DNA from: Campylobacterales bacterium | GTDB taxonomy: Bacteria; Campylobacterota; Campylobacteria; Campylobacterales; Sulfurimonadaceae | Reading direction: 5' to 3' | NCBI GenBank assembly: GCA_024277445.1 | Contig: JAJRVE010000225.1 | Location: 1 to 32,482 of the forward strand | Length of the DNA: 32,482 nucleotides | Shown here: piece by piece, positions 17,992-27,120 of the stretch | Position numbering within the stretch: position 1 is the first letter of the stretch | Layout: every line of letters starts with the position of its first letter | Program-made: the position numbers and the translations under genes | The notes under the pieces: model-generated | The model's database searches: none | Told to the model about the DNA's origin: nothing | Seen by the model: the letters and a program-made list of their open reading frames with translations, nothing else

Positions 17992-20511
17992 ATGCAAAAC
18001 TTACCAATCCATGATGTTTTACCAAAGATCCTCTCGCAACTAGAGGTAGCAAACCGTCTTATCTTACAAGCACCACCAGGTGCAGGTAAGACAACGGCTG
18101 TTCCCACTGCCCTTTTAAATGAACCGTGGCTGGCTGAAAAGAAGATCATTATGTTGGAACCTCGTCGTCTGGCCACGCGCAGTGCCGCAGCGAGAATGGC
18201 AGAACTGTTAGGCGAACAAGTGGGTAAACGCATAGGCTACCAGATAAAGTCTGATCGCTGTGTGAGTAAGGAGAGTAAGATCATTGTAGTAACCGAGGGC
18301 ATCTTGACCCGGATGTTACAGAGTGACCCTGCTTTAGAAGATGTCGCCTTGATTATCTTCGATGAATTCCATGAACGTAACCTTCATGGTGATCTTGCCC
18401 TTGCACTCACGCTTCAGTCGCAAGAGCTTCTACGTGATGACCTAAAGATCATGGTGATGTCTGCTACCTTAAACACTTCAGCACTCTATGAACTGTTAGA
18501 ACAACCTCCACTTATCACCTCAGAAGGAAAAAGCTACACCGTTGAAAACATCTATCTTGATAACAAGATAGCAGCACCAAAGCTCCATGAAGTGACAAGT
18601 TTAGTAAGTAAAACCATTATACATGCCCTACGCGTAGACGATGGTAGTATTCTCGTCTTTTTACCAGGTGTCAAAGAGATCAAAAATGTGCAAGAGAGAC
18701 TACATAAAAGTCTTAACGATAAGAGTATCATCATCGCACCTCTGTATGGCATGATGAGTAAACAAGCACAAGATGAAGCCATTTTACCTACAAAAGATGG
18801 TACACGAAAGGTCGTTCTTGCCACCAATATAGCCGAAACAAGCCTTACCATTCAAGGTATCAAAGTCGTCGTCGATGCTGGACTACAACGCGTCTCAACC
18901 TTTAACAGTGGCTCTGGTATGAACACACTTAAGACCATCTTCATCTCCCAAGATGCGGCTACGCAACGAAGTGGTCGTGCAGGTAGACTTAGTCATGGAC
19001 GATGTTATCGACTCTGGCACCAACACAAACCCCTTATCAAGCATGCCCTACCTGAGATCTTAACAAGTGACCTGACACCCATATTTTTAGAGTTGGCTAA
19101 CTGGGGTGTAGAGAACATCCATGAGCTACAATGGCTAGACATACCAAACGAGTGTGCTATCAAACATGCACAAGAGCTTTTAGAACAGTTAGGTGCCTTA
19201 AAAATGAAGCAGATAACCCCACATGGTCAGCAGATGCTAAGTCTAGGAACGCACCCTCGACTTGCCCATATGATCATCACTTCCCTGTCCTGTGGTCTCA
19301 GTAAAGAGGCGAGCACCTTGGCTGCCTTACTCACCGAAAAAGAGCTTTTTAGAGGCGAAGCACGACGCAACATAGACCTAAACCAACGCCTTGTTGCTGT
19401 TCAAGAGAACCACAATGGTATTGATGTCGATACTGCAGCACTCCGGCAGATAAAAGAGAGTATAAAAAGTTTTGAAAAAAAACTTCCAAGCGTCTCTCTC
19501 TCACAGCAGATACAACATAACAGTGTTGGAGTGCTATTGGCCCTTGCTTATCCTGATCGTATCGCCAAAATACGTCACCGAAATAGTCATAACTACCTGC
19601 TCTCAGGTGGTAAAGGAGCTCAACTCTCTCAAGATGATACTCTTTTTGGTGAGCCATACCTTGTTGTGGCGGACCTGGACAGTGCACAAAGTAACGCACA
19701 TATCTATAAGGCTGTAGCACTTGACGAAGCTACCATTTATACCCATCTCTCAAAGCAGATCATAGAAGAAAAAGTCGTGAGTTGGAACACTGCCCTTGAG
19801 CGTGTAGAAGCAAGGCAGATCCATAGACTTGGTGCTATTGTCTTAGAAGAGAAATCGACTAAAGAGATCTCTCGAGAGGATATTGCGAAGGCCTTGATGC
19901 TTGCCCTAAAAGAGAGGGGTCTCTCAGCACTAACATGGTCAAAAGAGGCAAGAAGTCTACAAGAGCGTGTTAACTTTTTGAACTATTGGAAAGGTCAAGA
20001 GATCAACACAGCTCAGTTTAAAGCCTTACCTAACTTCAGCGAAGATGCCTTATTAGAGCACCTTGATCAATGGCTCTTACCCCATTTAGATGGTGTCTCG
20101 ACCTTTAAAGCACTTCAAAAACTAAACGTACAGACCCTTCTCTTATCGATGTTGACATGGGAACAACAAGAGATGATTAATTTGCTTGCTCCGGCACGGT
20201 TAAAGGTACCAAGTGGCTCCAACATCTATCTTAACTATGCCAACAAAGTTACGCCAACCTTAGCTGTCAGACTCCAAGAACTTTTTGGCATGACAGAGAC
20301 CCCAAAACTCATCAACAACCAAGTCACCCTCACCATCGAACTACTCTCACCTGCCAACCGTCCCATGCAGGTCACAAAAGATCTTAAAAGTTTTTGGGAC
20401 AACACCTATGACGAGGTCAAAAAAGAGCTACGAGGAAAGTATAAAAAGCACTATTGGCCCGATGATCCTTACCAAGCCATCGCCACAAGTAAAACAAAAA
20501 AGCGTATGTAA
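17992..20511 (+). CDS. hrpB: ATP-dependent helicase HrpB
   Basis: 839 aa; QAPPGAGKTTAVPTALL, DEFHERNLHGDLALAL, MSATLN, QRSGRAGRLSHGRCYRLW; C-terminal RPMQVTKDLKSFWDNTYDEVKKELRGKYKKHYWPDDP. Confidence 0.95.
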   Translation: MQNLPIHDVLPKILSQLEVANRLILQAPPGAGKTTAVPTALLNEPWLAEKKIIMLEPRRLATRSAAARMAELLGEQVGKRIGYQIKSDRCVSKESKIIVVTEGILTRMLQSDPALEDVALIIFDEFHERNLHGDLALALTLQSQELLRDDLKIMVMSATLNTSALYELLEQPPLITSEGKSYTVENIYLDNKIAAPKLHEVTSLVSKTIIHALRVDDGSILVFLPGVKEIKNVQERLHKSLNDKSIIIAPLYGMMSKQAQDEAILPTKDGTRKVVLATNIAETSLTIQGIKVVVDAGLQRVSTFNSGSGMNTLKTIFISQDAATQRSGRAGRLSHGRCYRLWHQHKPLIKHALPEILTSDLTPIFLELANWGVENIHELQWLDIPNECAIKHAQELLEQLGALKMKQITPHGQQMLSLGTHPRLAHMIITSLSCGLSKEASTLAALLTEKELFRGEARRNIDLNQRLVAVQENHNGIDVDTAALRQIKESIKSFEKKLPSVSLSQQIQHNSVGVLLALAYPDRIAKIRHRNSHNYLLSGGKGAQLSQDDTLFGEPYLVVADLDSAQSNAHIYKAVALDEATIYTHLSKQIIEEKVVSWNTALERVEARQIHRLGAIVLEEKSTKEISREDIAKALMLALKERGLSALTWSKEARSLQERVNFLNYWKGQEINTAQFKALPNFSEDALLEHLDQWLLPHLDGVSTFKALQKLNVQTLLLSMLTWEQQEMINLLAPARLKVPSGSNIYLNYANKVTPTLAVRLQELFGMTETPKLINNQVTLTIELLSPANRPMQVTKDLKSFWDNTYDEVKKELRGKYKKHYWPDDPYQAIATSKTKKRM

Positions 20512-20587
20512 CGCCACAATTAGTAAGTACCCATGTCATTCATTTCGTTAGTACAATAATTTACACGATTTTTAAGTTACACTTGAG

Positions 20588-20593
20588 TATAAT
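20588..20593 (+). promoter_or_regulatory. -10 element of the rpsF-ssb-rpsR operon
   Basis: TATAAT in TTGAGTATAATCACG, about 107 bp upstream of rpsF. Confidence 0.55.
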
Positions 20594-20643
20594 CACGCGT
20601 TCCTTACTCTTTGTGCCAAAGCATAACGTTTAAGCATATGACT

Positions 20644-20659
20644 GTTTAGTTCGCTAAAC
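20644..20659 (+). promoter_or_regulatory. Hairpin in the rpsF 5' leader (GTTTAG-TTCG-CTAAAC)
   Basis: Perfect 6-bp stem with TTCG loop in the S6-S18 leader; candidate ribosomal-protein autoregulatory region. Confidence 0.5.
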
Positions 20660-20699
20660 TCGATCCATAAGGGACCAAAACCAAAAGGAGATATACTCT

Positions 20700-21149
20700 A
20701 TGAGACATTACGAAAATCTAGTAATTGTTAAACCAACACTAACTGAAGAAGAAGCAAAAGCTTCTGTTGCAGCTATCGAAGAAGTTCTTACTTCTAACGG
20801 TGCTGAGATCGTTGCTCGCGACGAAATGGGTACTAAGAAACTAGCTTACCCTATTCAAAAAAATGAGCGTGGTTATTTCCACGTTGTTTATTACACAATG
20901 GCACCATCGTCTATTGCTGAAGTTGAGCGTCGTTTCCGTATCAACGAAGATCTTCTTCGTTTCGTTACGATCAAGTACGATTCTAAGCGTGAAGTAACTG
21001 CATGGAAAGAGCTTGTTGCTAAGACTGAGAAAAAAGCAGCAGCTAAAACTGCAGCAGTAGAAGCAGCGGCGAAAGCAGCAGCAACTCCAGCAGCAGAAGA
21101 AGCTCCGGCAACTGAAGCACCAGCTACTGAAACTCCAGCAGCAGAATAA
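20700..21149 (+). CDS. rpsF: 30S ribosomal protein S6
   Basis: MRHYENLVIVKPTLTEEEAKA...GTKKLAYPIQKNERGYFHVVYYTM...INEDLLRFVTIK; Ala/Pro/Glu-rich C-terminal tail. Confidence 0.95.
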   Translation: MRHYENLVIVKPTLTEEEAKASVAAIEEVLTSNGAEIVARDEMGTKKLAYPIQKNERGYFHVVYYTMAPSSIAEVERRFRINEDLLRFVTIKYDSKREVTAWKELVAKTEKKAAAKTAAVEAAAKAAATPAAEEAPATEAPATETPAAE

Positions 21150-21165
21150 GTAAAGGAAAACCCAG

Positions 21166-21738
21166 ATGTACAATAAAGTCGTCCTAGTAGGAAACCTAAC
21201 ACGTGATATTGAGTTACGCTATAGCCAATCAGGCATGGCGATCGCTAAAACAGCCATCGCTACTAGTCGTAAGTTTACCTCTAATGGTGAAAAGAAAGAG
21301 GAAGTGATGTTTATTGACCTTACTTTCTTTGGACGTTCAGGTGAGGTAGCAAACCAGTATCTTCGTAAGGGTAGTAAAATCCTAGTAGAAGGTCGTCTTC
21401 AATTTGACCAGTGGGTTGACCAAAATGGTGGCAAACGTTCTAAGCACGGTATTGCTGTTGAAACAATGCAGATGTTAGACTCTAAGAGCGACAACCAGAA
21501 CTCTGGTGGCGCTCAAGGTGGTAACTACAATGCACCAACACAACAGCCATCACAAGGTGGTTATGGACAGCCGCAACAGCAGCAATCTCAATCTTACCAA
21601 GCTCCGCAACAGCAGCAGCAAGCGCAGTACCAGCAGCCCTCTTATGGACAGCCAGCACAGCAAAAGCCAGCGCCACAGCAGAGTATGCCGGCAGACCTTC
21701 CGTCTATCGACATTGATGAAGATGAGATTCCATTTTAG
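21166..21738 (+). CDS. ssb: Single-stranded DNA-binding protein
   Basis: MYNKVVLVGNLTRDIELRYSQSG...; Q-rich linker; acidic tip DIDEDEIPF. Confidence 0.96.
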   Translation: MYNKVVLVGNLTRDIELRYSQSGMAIAKTAIATSRKFTSNGEKKEEVMFIDLTFFGRSGEVANQYLRKGSKILVEGRLQFDQWVDQNGGKRSKHGIAVETMQMLDSKSDNQNSGGAQGGNYNAPTQQPSQGGYGQPQQQQSQSYQAPQQQQQAQYQQPSYGQPAQQKPAPQQSMPADLPSIDIDEDEIPF

Positions 21739-21785
21739 AGAGCATTCTCTAAACAATTAAGTAATAAACAAATAAGGACATTACC

Positions 21786-22049
21786 ATGGCTGAAAGAAGA
21801 AAATACAAAAAACGTTATTGTAAATACTGTGAAGCAAAAGTTGACTTCATGGATTACAAAGATGCAGGTTCACTACGCTTTTCACTATCTGAGCGTTACA
21901 AAATTATGCCACGTCGTTTAACAGGTAACTGTAAACGTCACCAAGAAATGGTTACAATCGCTATCAAGCGTGCTCGTGCAGCAGCAATCATTCCTTACAC
22001 TGTTACTCGTAAAGCGGTTATTAACAACCCTTTTGAGAACATCAAGTAG
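21786..22049 (+). CDS. rpsR: 30S ribosomal protein S18
   Basis: [26 protein letters not shown]...LPR-like [34 protein letters not shown]. Confidence 0.95.
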   Translation: MAERRKYKKRYCKYCEAKVDFMDYKDAGSLRFSLSERYKIMPRRLTGNCKRHQEMVTIAIKRARAAAIIPYTVTRKAVINNPFENIK

Positions 22050-22058
22050 ATAACACTG

Positions 22059-22076
22059 GCGAAGCATCTGCTTCGC
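22059..22076 (+). terminator. Candidate terminator-like hairpin downstream of rpsR
   Basis: GCGAAGCA-TC-TGCTTCGC perfect inverted repeat 10 bp after the rpsR stop; T-tract is weak. Confidence 0.4.
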
Positions 22077-22204
22077 TACTTCCACCTCAACACCTCTTTT
22101 TACTCTTTTTTATACACTCAACTTATACTTTCTGTTATACCTCTAATCGTAATTTTATTTCTATTCAAATTTTTTCTATTACTTCATATCACTAGGATGC
22201 TACT

Positions 22205-22728
22205 TTTCTTCTTTGCTCGCACAAAGAAGAAACCTAGCGGAAAAGAAGAAAGTGCGAACGCGGTCACAGTTACACGGGGATGCATCATATACTCTGAGGT
22301 AGGCAAGGCAGTTGACTGTTTTAACTGTACCAAGAAGGTTGCGATAGCGAAGTCGAGTCCTAACTTATTTAAAGGTTGGTTTTTTCTTTCTCATGCTCTT
22401 ACGACTCTAGCATTGCCTATGTTTTGACACTCTGAATTGGGATGAAAGTGATGAGCTTTCACATTAATAGATGTGTTACCACTTGCTCTTCCTTCGCAAC
22501 ATCTGCAAAGCTGACTAGAAGAAGTGAAGTTCCGTTAAAAAAACAGTTCCGTTTGAACGAATAGTGAGTTAACTGTTTTTAGGAACGTAATGACTGGAAG
22601 GAAGGTACTCGATAGCTATCGAGCTTGAATCCGTTGCGAGCGGTTTTTCTACGATACGGAATTTAGTTCCGTCCTGTACGGCGCTTTAGCGCTGTGTGTT
22701 TCTCTTTTTTCCGAGAAAAAAAGAGAAA
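22205..22728. other. Structured intergenic element bounded by two pyrimidine/purine hairpins
   Basis: Left hairpin TTTCTTCTTTG/CAAAGAAGAAA (22205-22232). Right hairpin TTTCTCTTTTTT/AAAAAAGAGAAA (22699-22728). Between them: the long inverted repeat 22529-22586, palindrome CTCGATAGCTATCGAG (22608-22623), three copies of AGTTCCGT and GCGCTTTAGCGC. No convincing ORF. Confidence 0.65.
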
Positions 22729-22869
22729 GGCGTAGTCTATAAAGTTAATTCCAATAAAAACCACTAAACAGAATTATGCAACACATTAATAACTAACAAA
22801 ACATTCCCTTGCAAATAGTACTTTACAAGCCCATATTTATATGCTACCATTGTTATACAAGGAGTTCAG

Positions 22870-24255
22870 ATGCCATTTATGGAACGTCTACACAGTGCAT
22901 TGATACTAAAAACACCCATGTATCATCCCAATGAAGCACACATCATCGAACAGACTCACGAGATCTTTTTTGAGACCATCATCCATAACCAGGTAGCACA
23001 GATGGTACAGATGATCGTCGAAGGCTTTGACGTTGATTTTCATGAACTCGGCAAAACGCCACCTCTCATCTTCGCGATTAAGTACAACAAAAAAGAGGTC
23101 ATAGAGACACTGCTACTCTATGGTGCCAACGTGAACATCCAAGACAGAGAGGGTAACACTCCCCTGCACTTTGCTATTAAGTTTCGTCACTATGAGTTGA
23201 TGGCGACACTCTTGCATTATGGTGCAGACATCACGATAGAAAACAGTGAATCAATCTCAAGTTATGAACTCGCCACGCAAGCTGAAAAAGAGATGATAAG
23301 TAAGATTGAGACCCTAGTCGACACCAGTTCGCATAACATTTTTGAGACAGCACGACTGGGTGACTTAAACCGTTTAGTTCACAGTGTCACAAATGCTTCT
23401 CAGTTGCAACAGACGAACAATGAGGGACAGTCACTACTGCATCTAGCCATCTTAAGTAATAACATTAAGATCGTACTATATCTACTCAACAAAGGGGTTG
23501 ACATAGATGCTGAAGACAATGAAGGTCTAACACCTCTCATCATCGCACTCAGCCACCCTCGTTTTATGAATGTTGCCATCCTTCTGCTTAACCGCCATGC
23601 CACCCTCGAGCATGTCTCTAAAAGTGGTCACAGTGCACTCAGTGTCGCCATCAGAAACAACAATCCAGAGGGTGCCTTGATGCTGATCAAACGAGGTGCT
23701 AACATCAATATTGCAGACAATGCCCATACGCCATTGACCCTGACCCATGTCGCACTACTTCAGTACCATGAACAGGCACAGCAGTACCGTGAGTTAGAGA
23801 CACTCTTGCTTGCTAAAGGGGCTAAGGTTGATGTCGCGTTAAACTCACTGGGTTGGACGCCACTGTGTACGACAGTGACTAAGGCGGTAGACAAACCAAA
23901 CAACGACCACATACGTCTACTCTTACAACTTGGAGCAGACGTAAACCACCTTGACATTAATGGACGGACCCCACTCATGTTGGCAGCGTCCATGGGCCGC
24001 ATTAGTTCGGTTGAGATGTTGATGAAAAACTATGCCGACAACACACTTTTTGACAACTTTGGTTGGAGTGCACTTATGTTTGCTGTCTACTATAACCATA
24101 TAGATGTAGCTACCTTTATGTTAGACAATGGCGTAAATCCGAACAGTGTCTCGCCACAAGGTCTTACAGCACTCAAGATAGCGCAAGAGCATAAGCGTAT
24201 AAAGATGGTTGATCTCTTGTTAGAGTACGGTGCGATGGTGACGAAAGAGGAGTAG
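22870..24255 (+). CDS. Ankyrin-repeat protein
   Basis: 461 aa; many ANK repeats (DREGNTPLHFAIKFRHYELMATLLHYGADI, NEGQSLLHLAILSNNIKIVLYLLNKGVDID, NGRTPLMLAASMGRISSVEMLM). Confidence 0.93.
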   Translation: MPFMERLHSALILKTPMYHPNEAHIIEQTHEIFFETIIHNQVAQMVQMIVEGFDVDFHELGKTPPLIFAIKYNKKEVIETLLLYGANVNIQDREGNTPLHFAIKFRHYELMATLLHYGADITIENSESISSYELATQAEKEMISKIETLVDTSSHNIFETARLGDLNRLVHSVTNASQLQQTNNEGQSLLHLAILSNNIKIVLYLLNKGVDIDAEDNEGLTPLIIALSHPRFMNVAILLLNRHATLEHVSKSGHSALSVAIRNNNPEGALMLIKRGANINIADNAHTPLTLTHVALLQYHEQAQQYRELETLLLAKGAKVDVALNSLGWTPLCTTVTKAVDKPNNDHIRLLLQLGADVNHLDINGRTPLMLAASMGRISSVEMLMKNYADNTLFDNFGWSALMFAVYYNHIDVATFMLDNGVNPNSVSPQGLTALKIAQEHKRIKMVDLLLEYGAMVTKEE

Positions 24256-24264
24256 CGTACTACT

Positions 24265-27048
24265 TTAAAACGAGAATGTACCAAGTGAGAACCTAAAGTT
24301 ATGTTCCTCGAATGTATTGTCATTATGGATATACTCAAAGTTCAGTGGTAAGGTCACACGGTTCATCACTAAGATGTCTAAGGTCATACCCAGTGTGGAT
24401 TCGTTGTAATGGGTATGCTCACCCCAACTACTGCTCTGTCCAAAATCTTCTATATCATAGTAGCGGTGTTTAGCGTAGAGCATCTCCCGTGTCAGAGAGA
24501 AGGGAAAGGTAAAAAAGAGCAGTGTTGCGTTGAACTGTTTTTTCAGTGCAAGTTCACCATAGGCCGCTTGTTTGACAAATCGCGTATGCTCCAAGGTGGG
24601 CATGACAACCATCGCTCGATCACGCAGAAGAGAACTACCAAAATTACTAAACTTAACCCCACGTGTATAGTTGTTATGGGTTAGCTGATGCGCTTGACGA
24701 TCAAACTCGCTTCGGACACCTTTTATCTTTGCTGAGAGATAAAAGCGGTGAGGAAGATCATGTGCTAGACGATAGTCCACGCCATATGCTAGATCACTAC
24801 GATCATAACTACCAAACAGTGAGAGTGCATTTAAGTAGTTGTAGTCTGCCGCCTGATAATAACGCTCTGCATGTGAGATGCTACCACTCAAAACAAGCGG
24901 TGAACGTACGTTGTTATCATAATCTTGATAGTAGCGAAGATCAAGATCAGCACGATCGTAGCCACGTTTCATGACCGGTAATGTCATAAAGGCAGAGAGC
25001 CCATAGTCACGACTCTCTTTTTGAATGCCCACAGCGGAACCATAGGTGTTGGTAGCAGGATCATAGAGATGATAAGCAGCACTGTCACCTTCATCATACA
25101 CCCCATAAACAGAAGCACCAAAACCTAACAAATGTGCATTATTATCATAACTAGCACCGACTATGCCAACCTCATCATAACCTCTACTTAAGAAGAGAGC
25201 ATAACGGTTGGTCAACAAGGGATCGATAAACGAAGCTTTAACGTTATAGGTAGCGATGACAGAATTGTTTTTACTGTTAAGACCTACAGCAAGTTCAGTA
25301 CCAGCATACTCTGTACGAAGTGGGCCATAGTAAGCCTCTTCAAGTGATAGCGGAGCCATTGACGCTACCGGCACAAGGTTTGCATCTACTTGAGCCATCT
25401 GAGCCTCCTCAAAAAAAAGTCGCTCTTCATAAGGTTCTTCATCTATTATTTCTAACTTCGTTGTTAAATAGTAGTAGTTCTCTTGGCCCACTGCTGCTAT
25501 TAATACCTCATCATCATCTAGAAGACGGGCATCTATGATGTTATCAGCAGGAGATAGACGCTCAACCCCATGAGCTGTATAACGATAAAGCGAACTTCCT
25601 CGCTTTGAGTTGGCAATAAAGTAGACATTTCCAAGGCTATCAACATCACTTACTATCCCATAATAACCATTGTAGGTGTAGAGTGCTTCTCGGTTTTTAT
25701 AGAGTGTACGTTTTTTATGCTCTTGTACAAAATAATAAAGGTTGTCATCCTTATCAATAAAGACAGAGGAGTTAACCTGTGCATAGAACTCATCACCGAC
25801 ATAGAGTTGAGGCTGATCAAACGAACTAGCAACATCAAAATAGACCGCTATCCCACCACGAAGATAACCTTGGATAACCTTGGACTCGCTCTCTGGCTTG
25901 AGGTGAGCATCTTCATCATAGAGCCCAATCAACCGTTTTGTAGGTCCATTAAAGCCACTCGCCTGCGTATAATACGCATCATCTACCTTAATCAACTTCC
26001 CCTGTAAAAAACTTTTTGAGACTTTACTCAGGTACTTGTCATCTTTAAACAGCGTCACTAGCTCAGGTGCACGGTAAGCATTGGAGGTTAGAAAAAAGAT
26101 CTTGTCACAGTTTGCATTGAGAGGAGAGAACCGCAGGGAGCTTGCGACACGCGTACCCTCCGCCTCAACAAAGTCTCTACCCTCAGCTAAAAGCCACTGC
26201 TCAAACCCTCTTAATGCCACTTCATAATCCACACCAAAGGTCATCTCAAAAGTATCGTTAATCATAAACGGCCACAACCAAGATTTAGAGTGGTTGTAAA
26301 AAAAGCTATTAGTTTTATCTAAGCCATAGTGCTCTGCTAGATAAAGCTGGAAAAAACCACCCACAATATAGTGACGATCATAATAGGGAAAGGTCCCTAT
26401 CTCTTGGTTGTAAAGAAAGGGTGCATTAATATTGCCTGCCTTTGCTTGGAGCAGTGTCTCTGCTTTAAACCGACCACTGTAAAGCCGACCACCATTACCC
26501 TGCCATGACTCATTTAAGACCGCGTTACCCTCCAAAAGAAAAGAACTTATGGTGACGTTAGGTATGGAAGTTAAGGGAAAGAACCATAAGAGTACATAAG
26601 AGGTACCAAAGACACTATCCAGACCTCGTGTTACCGCACTTGCTTTGGCATTGATCTGGTAATTGTGCGTGGTTTCATGATAGAGAAGGCTAATGAGCCA
26701 AGAGGTTGTCGTAGCATGATCCACACTCAAACCACCACCATTGTAGTTGATCTGCATGTTGACAGGGTACTGCGTTGAAAAGCCATTAGACACTTGGTTT
26801 TGCTGAGAGATGATCCCCACAAAAAGTCGACTATCCATCCTAAACCCAAAAAGCTTCTCATACGCCGCATTGATCTCAGGCTCCAAGCCCATTGCTTGCT
26901 GCGCCGCATAACGGTTCTGCTTCGTATATAAAAAAGTAACATTCTCATCACGATGACTATAGTACTGTTCATCCCCAGGAACAATAGCAATACCTGCATA
27001 AAGTTGCACGATAAAAAATGGAATAAGAGATATAAAATATTTAAACAT
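24265..27048 (-). CDS. Large exported protein: N-terminal HETTH metallopeptidase-like region, central repeats, C-terminal probable outer-membrane beta-barrel
   Basis: 927 aa; signal peptide MFKYFISLIPFFIVQLYAG; SLLYHETTHNYQ at 26665-26679 followed by LLEGNAVLNES; aromatic amphipathic strands to a C-terminal Phe (FRFSLGTFSF). Confidence 0.75.
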   Translation of the reverse strand: MFKYFISLIPFFIVQLYAGIAIVPGDEQYYSHRDENVTFLYTKQNRYAAQQAMGLEPEINAAYEKLFGFRMDSRLFVGIISQQNQVSNGFSTQYPVNMQINYNGGGLSVDHATTTSWLISLLYHETTHNYQINAKASAVTRGLDSVFGTSYVLLWFFPLTSIPNVTISSFLLEGNAVLNESWQGNGGRLYSGRFKAETLLQAKAGNINAPFLYNQEIGTFPYYDRHYIVGGFFQLYLAEHYGLDKTNSFFYNHSKSWLWPFMINDTFEMTFGVDYEVALRGFEQWLLAEGRDFVEAEGTRVASSLRFSPLNANCDKIFFLTSNAYRAPELVTLFKDDKYLSKVSKSFLQGKLIKVDDAYYTQASGFNGPTKRLIGLYDEDAHLKPESESKVIQGYLRGGIAVYFDVASSFDQPQLYVGDEFYAQVNSSVFIDKDDNLYYFVQEHKKRTLYKNREALYTYNGYYGIVSDVDSLGNVYFIANSKRGSSLYRYTAHGVERLSPADNIIDARLLDDDEVLIAAVGQENYYYLTTKLEIIDEEPYEERLFFEEAQMAQVDANLVPVASMAPLSLEEAYYGPLRTEYAGTELAVGLNSKNNSVIATYNVKASFIDPLLTNRYALFLSRGYDEVGIVGASYDNNAHLLGFGASVYGVYDEGDSAAYHLYDPATNTYGSAVGIQKESRDYGLSAFMTLPVMKRGYDRADLDLRYYQDYDNNVRSPLVLSGSISHAERYYQAADYNYLNALSLFGSYDRSDLAYGVDYRLAHDLPHRFYLSAKIKGVRSEFDRQAHQLTHNNYTRGVKFSNFGSSLLRDRAMVVMPTLEHTRFVKQAAYGELALKKQFNATLLFFTFPFSLTREMLYAKHRYYDIEDFGQSSSWGEHTHYNESTLGMTLDILVMNRVTLPLNFEYIHNDNTFEEHNFRFSLGTFSF

Positions 27049-27120
27049 AGTAGACTTTAGAATTAAGTAAAGCTATTTTAGCAGATAATTACGAAGAAGT
27101 ATAAAGAAGTTGTAAACAGG

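Noticed and set aside
18552-18851. 99-aa minus-strand ORF inside hrpB
   Set aside because: Antisense to conserved HrpB helicase motifs; no start context or family resemblance.
20841-21202. Minus-strand ORFs rich in Cys/Ser/Ala opposite rpsF
   Set aside because: Antisense shadow of the Ala-codon-rich rpsF tail.
21482-21760. Overlapping ORFs in and opposite the ssb Q-rich linker
   Set aside because: Generated by the repetitive CAG/CAA linker; ssb frame is clearly coding with the DIDEDEIPF tail.
22197-22427. 76-aa ORF MLLFFFARTKKKPSGKEESANAV...
   Set aside because: Its first codons are the two arms of the TTTCTTCTTTG/CAAAGAAGAAA hairpin, with low-complexity and atypical composition; more likely part of a structured or repeated intergenic element than a gene.
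22528-22672. CRISPR-like array from the three AGTTCCGT repeats
   Set aside because: Repeat unit is only 8 bp with irregular spacing (17 and 120 bp) and no cas genes nearby.
24265-27048. Several plus-strand ORFs (e.g. 24409-24684, 24663-24974, 25320-25538, 25717-26007)
   Set aside because: Antisense shadows of the 927-aa protein, which has a signal peptide and a consistent frame.
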